In this document: piece by piece, positions 51,285 through 59,786 of the stretch | How positions within the stretch are numbered: the stretch's first letter is position 1 | Layout of the letters: every line of letters starts with the position of its first letter | Origin: Paenibacillus marchantiae | Lineage (GTDB): Bacteria > Bacillota > Bacilli > Paenibacillales > Paenibacillaceae | Reading direction: 5' to 3' | Length of the DNA stretch: 64,000 nucleotides | Assembly (NCBI RefSeq): GCF_028771845.1 | Contig: NZ_CP118270.1 | Coordinates: forward strand, 6,324,001-6,388,000 | Notes under the pieces: model-generated | Seen by the model: the letters and a program-made list of their open reading frames with translations, nothing else | What the model was told of the DNA's origin: nothing | The model's database searches: none | Made by a program: the position numbers and the translations under genes

Positions 51285-51357
51285 AACGAACAACCTCTTT
51301 TCGAATTTTATTTGGGTTTTTCCCGAATACAGCGGCTGTATTTCACGCCAAAAAACA

Positions 51358-51451
51358 AGAAAAACCTAAACTCAAGGTAAAATAGCTCGCAAAAAAAGAG
51401 CCTTCATTTCACCATCAGTTTAGGTTTTGCCTGTCTGCACAGTTACAATCC
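51358..51451 (-). promoter_or_regulatory. RAT antiterminator and terminator in the second GH1 gene leader
   Basis: Minus strand 51451-51418 starts GGATTGTAACTG and ends GGCAAAACCTAAAC. It overlaps a terminator whose outer stem is AAACCTAAACT/AGTTTAGGTTT, ending in TTTTTC at 51362-51357, with an inner GGCTC/GAGC hairpin. Confidence 0.92.
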
Positions 51452-51492
51452 ATCAAAAGATGTTATTGTGTATTCGGTTGTTTTTCTCTTGT

Positions 51493-51521
51493 AATGTAAG
51501 CGTAACATATCTGTTTTGCAA
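51493..51521 (-). promoter_or_regulatory. Promoter of the second GH1 gene with cre-like half site
   Basis: Minus strand TTGCAA (51521-51516), 17-nt spacer, TACATT (51498-51493). A plus-strand TGTAAGCGTAACA (51495-51507) overlapping the promoter resembles a cre site with a good left half and imperfect right half. Confidence 0.55.
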
Positions 51522-51564
51522 AATCAACTTTCCGCTCAATGCACTCGCTGACCACCTTTGGACG

Positions 51565-51855
51565 TTATCGAGGCATTCGCATAATCGCTGCTCTTAGGGC
51601 ATTTGTATCCCCGTATTCGAGGTAGCTGGCAGGACTTTCGTCGCCCAATGCAGGAACTTTCATGTCTATCCATCTTAGCGCATATTCATCCATTTCACAT
51701 AATATAACCTTGCTAATATCTGCCGGAATCCCTCGCTGCTCTGCACATTCAGCCCATTTTGGGTCCACATGTAAATATGATTTTTCAAAGAGTTGCACAA
51801 ATGAGTCCCAACTGCCTTGATTAAATTCCGCCAGATATAACTCTTTCATACTCAT
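51565..51855 (-). CDS. Small MbcA/ParS-like protein
   Basis: Protein of about 96 residues. Its C-terminal third, LRWIDMKVPALGDESPASYLEYGDTNALRAAIMRMP, resembles the toxin-binding domain (DUF2384) of Xre/MbcA/ParS antitoxins, which ends W..xPAL.g.sP..ll..p.g..al...L.r. No helix-turn-helix precedes it and no RES-domain toxin is adjacent. The ATG at 51855 has GGGAGGG 7 nt upstream; the frame extends further but into the divergent SUFU promoter. It may be a stand-alone antitoxin-like or unrelated small protein. Confidence 0.55.
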   Translation of the reverse strand: MSMKELYLAEFNQGSWDSFVQLFEKSYLHVDPKWAECAEQRGIPADISKVILCEMDEYALRWIDMKVPALGDESPASYLEYGDTNALRAAIMRMPR

Positions 51856-52003
51856 GTAAATTCCCTCCCTGAAATAGACATCGTAACCCCCAAGTCCTAC
51901 GATAAGCAATTCATCCTTAAGCCGCTTGAAACCGATTTTGAAAAAGGTAGACTTAATTTTAAATGTTTTTCGGGAAAATGGATAGCCAAGGAGGAACACA
52001 ACA

Positions 52004-53068
52004 ATGACTGAAGAAGCAAACACATCCGGTTGGGATGCCATTGATATAGCAGTTGGTAAGTTATATGGAGATCAGGAACCACTTCACTATGGTACAGCCA
52101 TTCCTTATATGCTCGGTGGACCTGATCCGCTAAATGGAATTAGCGTATACAAAGTGGATGCCCCCATACCTCACTGGCATTTCATTACCTATGGTTTTTC
52201 AGAACTGTATGAGAAGGAATCGGAAGATCTCGAGCATAGCGGTTATGGATTTGAAATGACGTTTCGGCTTACCCGGAGTGAGGGTGAGTCCACACCCCCG
52301 TCTTGGGCTCTGAATCTATTACAGAACGTTGGACGATATGTTTTTACTAGCGGAAACGTATTTCATGCAGGAGATTACATGGATGCAAATGGCCCCATTT
52401 GTCTCGGCTCAGATACATTACTAACCGCACTTTCTTTTATTGAAGATCCTGATCTGACAGAGATCTCCACACCCAATGGAACGGTGAAATTCATTCAGAT
52501 GGTGGGAATCACCGGTCTGGAACTCGAAACGATGCAAACATGGAACACCCGCGGATTGTTAGCAGCCTTTGTTGAATTCATGCCAAAATACGTTACGGAT
52601 CTCATGAGAAATTCATATTTGGATATCCCCTCAGTGATACAGGCTGTTGAGCGCGGGATTGAAGAGGAAGGTTCCAGTACAGCATTTTTATTCATACAAC
52701 AACTGGCCTGGACATCTCCACGCAAGAGAATACTGCAAAAAAGTGTACCCGCTGAACTCCAGATCGGAGCAAAACAAGCCCAAATTATCGGAAAAATACT
52801 ACGTAGCCGCTTTTCAAAAGGCGCTCCACTGTCCCTAATCGGATCAGGAGTGAACATTACGTTCGAAGCCGGGGGGACACCTTCATTTTCTGAGGATGGC
52901 AACCAGATTAAGGTAATTGTGCATGAACAAACCGTATCGGAGTTAGTTGCAAACCTTCGCCCAGTCGAGCAAACATTTGAAATTGCTTCACTGCCCGGCG
53001 TTCTCTTTCGAATTGCCCGCACTGAAATTACCGATCAGGATGGTCATGTGATCGAAACCATCGGTTGA
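52004..53068 (+). CDS. Suppressor-of-fused (SUFU) domain protein
   Basis: Cytoplasmic protein of 354 residues. Residues 10-190 carry the bacterial SUFU pattern: WDAIDIAVGKLYGDQEPLHYGTAIPYMLGGPDPLNGISVYK, PHWHFITYGFSELYEKES, GYGFEMTFRLTR, and later PNGTVKFIQMVGITGLELETMQTW. Bacterial SUFU proteins are known as immunity proteins of polymorphic toxin systems; the extra C-terminal 150 residues are unassigned. AGGAGG precedes the ATG. A LuxR-type regulator follows 18 nt downstream and is likely cotranscribed, while a small MbcA-like gene diverges upstream. No toxin gene is present. Confidence 0.85.
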   Translation: MTEEANTSGWDAIDIAVGKLYGDQEPLHYGTAIPYMLGGPDPLNGISVYKVDAPIPHWHFITYGFSELYEKESEDLEHSGYGFEMTFRLTRSEGESTPPSWALNLLQNVGRYVFTSGNVFHAGDYMDANGPICLGSDTLLTALSFIEDPDLTEISTPNGTVKFIQMVGITGLELETMQTWNTRGLLAAFVEFMPKYVTDLMRNSYLDIPSVIQAVERGIEEEGSSTAFLFIQQLAWTSPRKRILQKSVPAELQIGAKQAQIIGKILRSRFSKGAPLSLIGSGVNITFEAGGTPSFSEDGNQIKVIVHEQTVSELVANLRPVEQTFEIASLPGVLFRIARTEITDQDGHVIETIG

Positions 53069-53086
53069 TCACAAGGAGGTAACCAT

Positions 53087-53845
53087 ATGTCAAGAACATC
53101 TTCCTTACGGAAGAGCTGGTCCGAGAGCGAAAATTTTACTCCCGGTATGGCACATATTCAATATTTAACTAAAACCAATCTGGACAGGATTTGCAAAATC
53201 AATCATTTTCTGATTAACGCCTTCCAGCAGAGTCTCTCGGATATCAAAGAAAACCTATCCAGCACGTATCTCTTTCTGCTCACCGACGGGCATGGAGTTC
53301 TGCTTGCCATGGATTATAGCCCTGATTTGGAACAGGTGGTGAAACAGTCACCCATCCGCCCGGGTATGATCTTTACAGCTAGAAGCTGTGGCGTCAATGC
53401 CATATCCGAATCAATGGATAAACATGGGCCTGTTCAGCTGTCCCCTGAGCAGCATGAGAATCCACTTTTTCAGAACTGGCATTGCTACGCTGCACCTTTG
53501 TCGGTCGGTCTTCAACATGTTGGCTACCTGGACGTCTCCACCATTAATGCAGACATCCAGAGTGAGCTGATTGCAATCGCCAAGCTGATCCCGGCCCATA
53601 TGCAAAATCGGTATCAATCTAACCTTGCCTCGTCGGTAACAGAGCAGCCATCGATTGAATTCACCAAGCGACAGTTAACCATTCTGAAAATGATCTCTAA
53701 CGGACTGACGGTTAAAGCCATTGCTTTGAAATTGAAAATAAAGGAATGCACCGTAAATCACCATAAAAAAGTGATTTTTAACAAATTAGGTGTACAATCC
53801 AGCACGGAAGCTGTTTCAATTGCCAGCCGTCTGTCTTATCTATAA
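53087..53845 (+). CDS. GAF-LuxR transcriptional regulator
   Basis: Regulator of 252 residues. Residues 25-175 resemble a GAF domain of the type found in sigma-54 activators (LLTDGHGVLLAMDYSPDLEQV, PGMIFTARSCGVNAISESM, HCYAAPLSVGLQHVGYLDVST). Residues 185-250 form a LuxR/NarL helix-turn-helix (FTKRQLTILKMISNGLTVKAIALKLKIKECTVNHHKKVIFNKLGVQSSTEAVSIA). This pairing of an acetoin-regulator-like GAF with a LuxR domain is less common. The ribosome binding site AAGGAGG lies 8 nt before the ATG. It follows the SUFU gene by 18 nt. Confidence 0.85.
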   Translation: MSRTSSLRKSWSESENFTPGMAHIQYLTKTNLDRICKINHFLINAFQQSLSDIKENLSSTYLFLLTDGHGVLLAMDYSPDLEQVVKQSPIRPGMIFTARSCGVNAISESMDKHGPVQLSPEQHENPLFQNWHCYAAPLSVGLQHVGYLDVSTINADIQSELIAIAKLIPAHMQNRYQSNLASSVTEQPSIEFTKRQLTILKMISNGLTVKAIALKLKIKECTVNHHKKVIFNKLGVQSSTEAVSIASRLSYL

Positions 53846-53958
53846 AGGTACACCTATAGATTCCTATAGCTGGTCAACACGAACATCTGTGCTAAGATTT
53901 TAGGTACACATGAATTAGAGAGAGAACAAGAACACACACACATTTTCAGGAGGGTAAT

Positions 53959-54747
53959 ATGTCTAATCCAAAAAAAGCTTCATTGTTTGCCATGTTAATT
54001 ATGATTCTGTTGGTTGCTGCAGCCTGCGGCGACAAAGCGGATAACAACGCTAAATCGAAGGAATCCACTGCAACAGAAACCACTGCCGGCACAGATACAG
54101 ACACAGCCAAGACAGAAGATACGGAGAACACGGAGAGCTCCGAAGCATCCACTTCCGAGTCCAAGGAAACAGATAACTCCAAAGACGTTGAATTGGGAAC
54201 TACGGAAAAAGGCTCTTACAACAATGACTATTTCGGAGTTTCGTTGAAATTCCCCGAAGCTTGGGAGTTCCAGGATGCCGCAGGCATGAACGAGCTGACT
54301 AACGCTTCCTCCGAAGTTATTGCTGGAGATGATGAAACGAAGAAAAAACAAATTGAACTATCTCAGGCCAAAACACTGAACCTGTTGATGGCTTCACAAT
54401 ATCCATTGGACGGAAGTCAAGTTGGCCCTTCCGCCATGGCGATTGCTGAAAAAGTAAGCCTGCTGCAAGGAATTCGTACCGGTAAAGATTATCTGAAAGC
54501 AACGAAGAAATTCATGGAGGACAGCCAGTTCCCTTATGAATACAAGGAATTCACAACCGAAACCATCGGTGGCAAAGAGATGGATCTGATGCAAATTACG
54601 ATGGATGCGGGCAATGGATCAACCATTACGCAAGATTACTACAGCACCATTATTGAAGGTTATGCATTCAACTTCATCTTCACCTATTTGGATGATACTA
54701 CAAAGGCCGAGATCGATAACATTAAGAAATCCGTGCAGTTCAAATAA
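53959..54747 (+). CDS. Secreted lipoprotein of unknown function
   Basis: Lipoprotein of 262 residues. The signal peptide ends in VAAACGD, placing a lipid-anchored Cys at about residue 22. A linker of about 55 residues rich in Thr, Glu, Asp and Ser follows, then a globular domain YNNDYFGVSLKFPEAWEFQDAAGMNEL through to the end, resembling PsbP/DUF1795-type folds. It probably sits on the outer face of the membrane. The ATG has AGGAGG 7 nt upstream. It stands alone between the regulator and a strong terminator. Confidence 0.8.
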   Translation: MSNPKKASLFAMLIMILLVAAACGDKADNNAKSKESTATETTAGTDTDTAKTEDTENTESSEASTSESKETDNSKDVELGTTEKGSYNNDYFGVSLKFPEAWEFQDAAGMNELTNASSEVIAGDDETKKKQIELSQAKTLNLLMASQYPLDGSQVGPSAMAIAEKVSLLQGIRTGKDYLKATKKFMEDSQFPYEYKEFTTETIGGKEMDLMQITMDAGNGSTITQDYYSTIIEGYAFNFIFTYLDDTTKAEIDNIKKSVQFK

Positions 54748-54783
54748 TACACTCACTGTCACAGTGCTTGCTGTGCATGAATA

Positions 54784-54830
54784 GAACCCCGCGCAATGAC
54801 CTTCTACAGATCATTGCCGGGGTTCTTTTT
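54784..54830. terminator. Bidirectional terminator between lipoprotein and ABC ATPase genes
   Basis: AACCCC and GCAATGA pair with TCATTGC and GGGGTT around a short loop, followed by CTTTTT. It serves convergent genes. Confidence 0.88.
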
Positions 54831-54853
54831 CGAGTAAAAATGAATGTTTCACC

Positions 54854-56605
54854 TTATCCGGAAATGGCCACCCAATGTCCCTCTTTTACTTCCACCCATC
54901 GGGACTGTTCCAGATTATAGCGATCTTCCACTTCTACCGTCTCTCTTGGGGCTTCGTTTACAGCATGACGTTTTTTCTTCGCTTCCACAGCCGGGTCCGG
55001 AACCGGAATAGCCGATAACAAGGCCTTTGTGTACGCATGCTGAGGGTTCGAATATAGTTCTTCACTTTCTGCTAACTCCACAATCTTCCCATTATACATG
55101 ACAGCTACACGATCACTGATATGTTTAACCATGGACAAATCATGTGCAATGAACAGGTATGTCAGACCAAGTCGCTGCTGCAATTCTTCAAGCAGCTGTA
55201 CGATCTGAGCCTGAATGGACACATCCAACGCAGACAAAGGCTCGTCACATACAATAAATTCAGGTTCCACGGCCAGCGCACGAGCGATTCCGATCCGCTG
55301 CCGTTGACCACCCGAAAATTCATGAGGGTATCGCTGGGCATGAGCCGGATCGAGACCCACCATCTCCAGCAATTCCTCCACACGTTTTTCCCGCTCAGCG
55401 GGGCTGCCGGCAAGATGGTGAATATCCAAGGCTTCCCCAATAATGTCCATAATTCTAAATTTCGGATTAAGCGAGGCATACGGATCCTGGAAAATAATTT
55501 GCATATGTCTCCTCATCGTTTTCATCTCTGAGGCAGAGAGGCGGTTGAGCGGCACTCCCTTAAACAGCACATCCCCACCTGTAGGTTCATGCAGTCGTAG
55601 AATGGCTCTGCCTGTAGTCGATTTCCCGCTGCCCGATTCGCCTACGACCCCAAGCGTCTCCCCTTGGCGAATCTCGAAACTGATATCGTTCACAGCTTTT
55701 AAAGTGTTGCCTTTACCCAAATTAAAATGTTGTTTGAGGGACTTCACTTCCAGTAAAGGCTGATCATCTTCCAGATCGCGTGGCACCAACGAGACGAGTT
55801 TCGGTTTTTTCTTCTCATCCAGTCGAGGTAATGCATTCAACAGTCTTGCTGTGTATGGATGTTTCGGATTCGCAAAAATCTCTGTGGTTGTGCCGGATTC
55901 CACAATCTGCCCGTCCTTCATGACCACAACCCGATCACACATGCCTGCCACTACTCCGAGATCATGGGTAATCAGAATAATGGAAGTGCCCAGCTGTGCC
56001 TGCATATCTTTCATCAAATTAAGGATTTGGGCCTGAATAGTAACATCAAGCGCAGTTGTAGGTTCATCCGCAATCAGCAATTCAGGACGGCAAGCAAGAG
56101 CAATAGCGATCATCACCCGCTGACGCATACCTCCGGAGAATTCATGTGGGTACTGGTTGAAACGTATTTCACTCCGGGTAATACCAACGAGCTCCAGTAT
56201 GGCAATCGCCTGCTTCTTCGCTTCCCCTCTGGAAAGCTTCTGATGTTTAATCAGACTTTCGGTGATCTGTTTTCCGATTTTCACGGTCGGATTAAGAGAG
56301 CTCATAGGATCCTGAAAGATCATGCCGATGTCACGGCCACGGATACTCTCCATCTCTTTTTGCGTTTTATGGACCAGATCTACCCCTTTAAACAGGATCT
56401 CACCCTTTTTCATCTGCGAAGGAGGCGAGGCAAGCAGCCTCATAATGGAACGTGCCGTCACACTCTTGCCACTGCCGGATTCCCCTACAATGCCAAGCGT
56501 TTCGCCTTTCCGCACTTCAAAACTGACTTCTTTCACCGCCTGAAATTCATTCTCTCCGGAATGAAAAGAAACGGACAACTCATTTACTTTCAACAAAGGT
56601 TGCAT
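54854..56605 (-). CDS. Dipeptide/oligopeptide ABC transporter, fused double ATPase
   Basis: Single polypeptide of about 583 residues with two complete nucleotide-binding domains, equivalent to OppD fused to OppF. The first (1-265) has Walker A GESGSGKSV, signature FSGGMRQRVMIAIALA and Walker B LLIADEPTTALD. The second (about 290-530) has GESGSGKST, FSGGQRQRIGIARALA and FIVCDEPLSALD. Each is followed by an oligopeptide-transporter C-terminal segment (NPKHPYTARLLNALP; NPQHAYTKALLSAIP). Both catalytic sites look intact. The start at 56605 is preferred by homology (MQPLLKVNELSVSF). It diverges from the two permease and binding-protein genes, completing one importer. Confidence 0.93.
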   Translation of the reverse strand: MQPLLKVNELSVSFHSGENEFQAVKEVSFEVRKGETLGIVGESGSGKSVTARSIMRLLASPPSQMKKGEILFKGVDLVHKTQKEMESIRGRDIGMIFQDPMSSLNPTVKIGKQITESLIKHQKLSRGEAKKQAIAILELVGITRSEIRFNQYPHEFSGGMRQRVMIAIALACRPELLIADEPTTALDVTIQAQILNLMKDMQAQLGTSIILITHDLGVVAGMCDRVVVMKDGQIVESGTTTEIFANPKHPYTARLLNALPRLDEKKKPKLVSLVPRDLEDDQPLLEVKSLKQHFNLGKGNTLKAVNDISFEIRQGETLGVVGESGSGKSTTGRAILRLHEPTGGDVLFKGVPLNRLSASEMKTMRRHMQIIFQDPYASLNPKFRIMDIIGEALDIHHLAGSPAEREKRVEELLEMVGLDPAHAQRYPHEFSGGQRQRIGIARALAVEPEFIVCDEPLSALDVSIQAQIVQLLEELQQRLGLTYLFIAHDLSMVKHISDRVAVMYNGKIVELAESEELYSNPQHAYTKALLSAIPVPDPAVEAKKKRHAVNEAPRETVEVEDRYNLEQSRWVEVKEGHWVAISG

Positions 56606-56751
56606 GTGATCACCAGCCCTCATCCATATTTTCACATGTGCTCATATGTATACTCTTCCATACCTTGACAATTAAATAGACTCTAAATAATATATACTAT
56701 ATCAATCGGAATAATGCAATTTAAAATGAGATGAAAGGAGGCTCGCATGGT

Positions 56752-58194
56752 TTGAATCTTGCAAAAGGCAGCAAAATGTCACAGCTTGTTTACACCCTGG
56801 GATTTAATTATGGCAAAATGCTGCTTCATCCCTCCTATCGATATGTTCTATTTATTCTCGGACTGCCCGTTAATTTGGTTGTACTTCTGATCTGGCAATC
56901 TAGACGAAAAAGGGATGGCTGGGCCGTGGTTCAACAAGCTGTTGAACGCGATATGCTCTCCACTTCTTATCGGGATAAACTTAGGACGGACGTTGAAGAA
57001 CAGTTGAGGCGTAAACACCGTTTCTTTCGGCAGCAAGTTAGTGAGGCAGAGTTTAAGCGTCAGACCGAGGAGTGGCTGGAGGAATCCGTTCAGAAGGAGT
57101 TAAAGGAACGAACGTTCAGCAAGCTTCAGGAACAGGGAAAACAGCGACTGACGATGGCTGATACATTCCAATCGATGATTGATAAACCTTGGTTCCTTGC
57201 GATATCAGTTATTCCGGGCTGTCTGATGTACGCCATGATGTTTTTGTATGGCAATCCTTATCTAAAGTACATATTCGAAAGAATTCTGATGACGGTATTC
57301 GTCATTCTGGGCGTAGCTACACTTGTATTCACCATCTTGTACCTGTCCCCATTCAATCCGGCGGCCAACATCCTCGGAGAGACAGCGACACAGGAACAGA
57401 TCGCAGCTTTTAACCATGTCTATGGCCTGGATCAGCCCTATCTTGTCCAGCTCTGGAACAATATCAAGGGCATAGCGCTATTTGATCTCGGTAAGTCTTT
57501 TTCAGGGAATGAAGATGTCACGGCTACGATCGCCAGAAAGTTTCCAATCACGTTAACACTGGCCGTTATCTCCTTGCTGCTTGCCCTTGTCATCGCATTG
57601 CCAATCGGCATCATCTCGGCGATCAAGCCCAATTCACTGTTTGATTACACATTCATGTTTATTGCATTAATTGGATTATCGATTCCGAATTTCTGGCAAG
57701 GACTCATCTTCATCCTGAATTTTTCGATCAAACTGCAGTGGCTTCCGGCTACCTTCAATCCACAGAACTGGCTATCTATTATTATGCCAACGATTGTTCT
57801 GGGAACGGGATTAACCGCTGCGGTGGCCCGTATGACTCGGTCTTCCACACTGGAAGTTATTCATGAGGATTACGTGATGACTGCTCGTGCCAAAGGATTA
57901 AGCGAACGACAGGTTCTGCTGAAACATGCAGTGCGCAATGCGCTAATTCCAATCGTAACCGTTGTAGGTCTTCAATTCGGAGGCATGCTTGGTGGGGCGG
58001 CTGTAACGGAGAAAGTATTTAATATCAGCGGACTTGGAAGCTACATTGTGGATAAACAGTTTATCCCTGATATTCCGAGCATTATGGGCGGGGTCATATA
58101 CACAGCGATTACAATCTCCATCATCAATGTTGTGGTAGATCTGTTGTACGCTTTTGTCGATCCCAGAGTTCGTTCCAAGATGAAACAATATTAA
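56752..58194 (+). CDS. Oligopeptide-type ABC permease (DppB-like) with N-terminal extension
   Basis: Membrane protein of about 480 residues. The usual DppB/OppB core begins near residue 175 (YIFERILMTVFVILGVATLVFTIL), with the DQPYLVQLWNNIKGIALFDLGKSF loop and the ATPase-coupling EAA motif ARAKGLSERQVLLKHAVRNALIPI. Before it lie about 165 extra residues: one membrane helix (residues about 27-47), a highly charged helical stretch, and another helix. DppB proteins are normally about 310-340 residues. The TTG at 56752 follows AAAGGAGG by 10 nt; the ATG inside that site is probably not used. It heads the permease-permease-binding protein operon. Confidence 0.9.
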   Translation: MNLAKGSKMSQLVYTLGFNYGKMLLHPSYRYVLFILGLPVNLVVLLIWQSRRKRDGWAVVQQAVERDMLSTSYRDKLRTDVEEQLRRKHRFFRQQVSEAEFKRQTEEWLEESVQKELKERTFSKLQEQGKQRLTMADTFQSMIDKPWFLAISVIPGCLMYAMMFLYGNPYLKYIFERILMTVFVILGVATLVFTILYLSPFNPAANILGETATQEQIAAFNHVYGLDQPYLVQLWNNIKGIALFDLGKSFSGNEDVTATIARKFPITLTLAVISLLLALVIALPIGIISAIKPNSLFDYTFMFIALIGLSIPNFWQGLIFILNFSIKLQWLPATFNPQNWLSIIMPTIVLGTGLTAAVARMTRSSTLEVIHEDYVMTARAKGLSERQVLLKHAVRNALIPIVTVVGLQFGGMLGGAAVTEKVFNISGLGSYIVDKQFIPDIPSIMGGVIYTAITISIINVVVDLLYAFVDPRVRSKMKQY

Positions 58195-58206
58195 AGCAGG
58201 TGCACT

Positions 58207-59721
58207 ATGACAAAATCGGGTTCACTTACACAAGAAATGCGTTTTCGGCTTAAGTCTTCACAGGAGTACAGTCAGGCGAGCTTCGCCTGGGTCACTTCCC
58301 TTCTCTTGTCGGTGTTACTGTTGTTCAACAGTTATGACTGGAGCCTTCAGGAGTTCAGACCATTTCTGCTGACTGCGCTCGGAATCTACCTATTTTTCAC
58401 GCTGGTCCAGAGTGTACTGACGCTCCGAATTCGGAGAGACCTGATTCAGAAGGGGACAATCTCTGTGCTGACTCGCAGACTCGCCTGGGTCCAACTGTTA
58501 GGTATCATTTCAGGCAATATCTTTATCGTGACGGCCGCTTTTCATCTGATCAAGAAAACAAAGAGCATTGAGTATACATTTGCGGTGTATATGCTGCTGA
58601 CCCAGCTGTTCGTTATTGGGGTCTCGGCACTCAATATGTTTAAACCGTATGTTGCGGATACGTTTTTGCCAGCCATGGCTGTGCTCGTACTTGTCCTTGT
58701 CATTGATTTGGTGGTGCTGTTTATCGTATCCCGGTATACGTCAGCCTCGATCATCCCACGCTGGATGCTGGGCGTGAGCGTGATCCTGATTCTGACTTCG
58801 GTCACAGGGAATGTATTCGCACTGCTGCTGGGTATCTCCATCATTGGACGAATCCGCAGACAGGGTAAACAAAAATCCAACTTCTGGAATGATCTGTGGG
58901 AGCGTCTTGCTCCGAATGTCACGGCAATGTCCGGTTTGTTTTTTATCATTTTCCTGTTCTCAATATCGATTTGCAGCTTCTTTACTTTTGATTACAGCAT
59001 GGCTGTAGAAAATAACTACTCTGCCTTGCTTCAGTCTCCATCGCTCGCCTATCCCTTGGGAACAGATGACTTTGGACGATGTTTATTTTCCCGGATTGTA
59101 TTCGGTGCCCGTATATCGTTGATCGTAGGATTCATGTCAACCCTGATTCCGGTACTGATAGGCGGTATTCTCGGAGCCTTCTCGGGATTCTATGGAAGAC
59201 ACACGGACAATATCATCATGCGACTGCTGGATATTCTCTATGCCATTCCGGGTATTCTGCTCGCTATCGCCATCATTGCGGCGTTCGGGGCCAATACGGT
59301 CAATCTTATTCTCGCACTCAGCTTGGGCTCAATCCCAACTTATGCACGAACCATGAGGGCTAGTGTGCTCTATGTATCTACGTTTGAATTTGTTGAAGCT
59401 GCACGTGCACTGGGTTACAACAATCGCTCGATTATTTTCAAACATATTATTCCGAACTCGCTCGCACCCATGATTATCAAGTCTACACTTACGATCGGCG
59501 GAGCGGTCATTGCCACCAGCAGTCTGAGTTATCTGGGACTCGGCGTGGAGCCGCATATTCCCGAGTGGGGCAACATTCTCAAGCTGGGCAGCACGTATCT
59601 GGAAACCCATTCGTATCTGGCCATCTATCCAGGTCTTGCGATCATTCTGCTCGTGCTCTCGTTCAACTTTCTTGGTGACGGACTGCGCGACGCGCTTGAT
59701 CCGAAGCTCGAAAAGGCTTAA
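58207..59721 (+). CDS. Oligopeptide-type ABC permease (DppC-like) with N-terminal membrane extension
   Basis: Membrane protein of 504 residues. The DppC/OppC core begins near residue 230 (NFWNDLWERLAPNVTAMSGLFFIIFLFSI), continues through SPSLAYPLGTDDFGRCLFSRIVFGARISL, and has the EAA loop EAARALGYNNRSIIFKHIIPNSLAPMI. The first 225 residues add about six membrane helices not found in standard DppC (about 300 residues), so the protein has roughly twelve segments. It starts 12 nt after the DppB-like gene stops, with AGCAGG upstream. The extension matches no family I recognise. Confidence 0.9.
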   Translation: MTKSGSLTQEMRFRLKSSQEYSQASFAWVTSLLLSVLLLFNSYDWSLQEFRPFLLTALGIYLFFTLVQSVLTLRIRRDLIQKGTISVLTRRLAWVQLLGIISGNIFIVTAAFHLIKKTKSIEYTFAVYMLLTQLFVIGVSALNMFKPYVADTFLPAMAVLVLVLVIDLVVLFIVSRYTSASIIPRWMLGVSVILILTSVTGNVFALLLGISIIGRIRRQGKQKSNFWNDLWERLAPNVTAMSGLFFIIFLFSISICSFFTFDYSMAVENNYSALLQSPSLAYPLGTDDFGRCLFSRIVFGARISLIVGFMSTLIPVLIGGILGAFSGFYGRHTDNIIMRLLDILYAIPGILLAIAIIAAFGANTVNLILALSLGSIPTYARTMRASVLYVSTFEFVEAARALGYNNRSIIFKHIIPNSLAPMIIKSTLTIGGAVIATSSLSYLGLGVEPHIPEWGNILKLGSTYLETHSYLAIYPGLAIILLVLSFNFLGDGLRDALDPKLEKA

Positions 59722-59786
59722 CCACTTCTACAATATTCAACTCAAATTGAATTCCATTGATTATGAACTTATCTGGAGGTATTTTC

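Noticed and set aside
55859..56668. Long plus-strand frame inside the fused ATPase gene
   Set aside because: Antisense to both Walker motifs of a conserved protein and lacks any recognisable domain.
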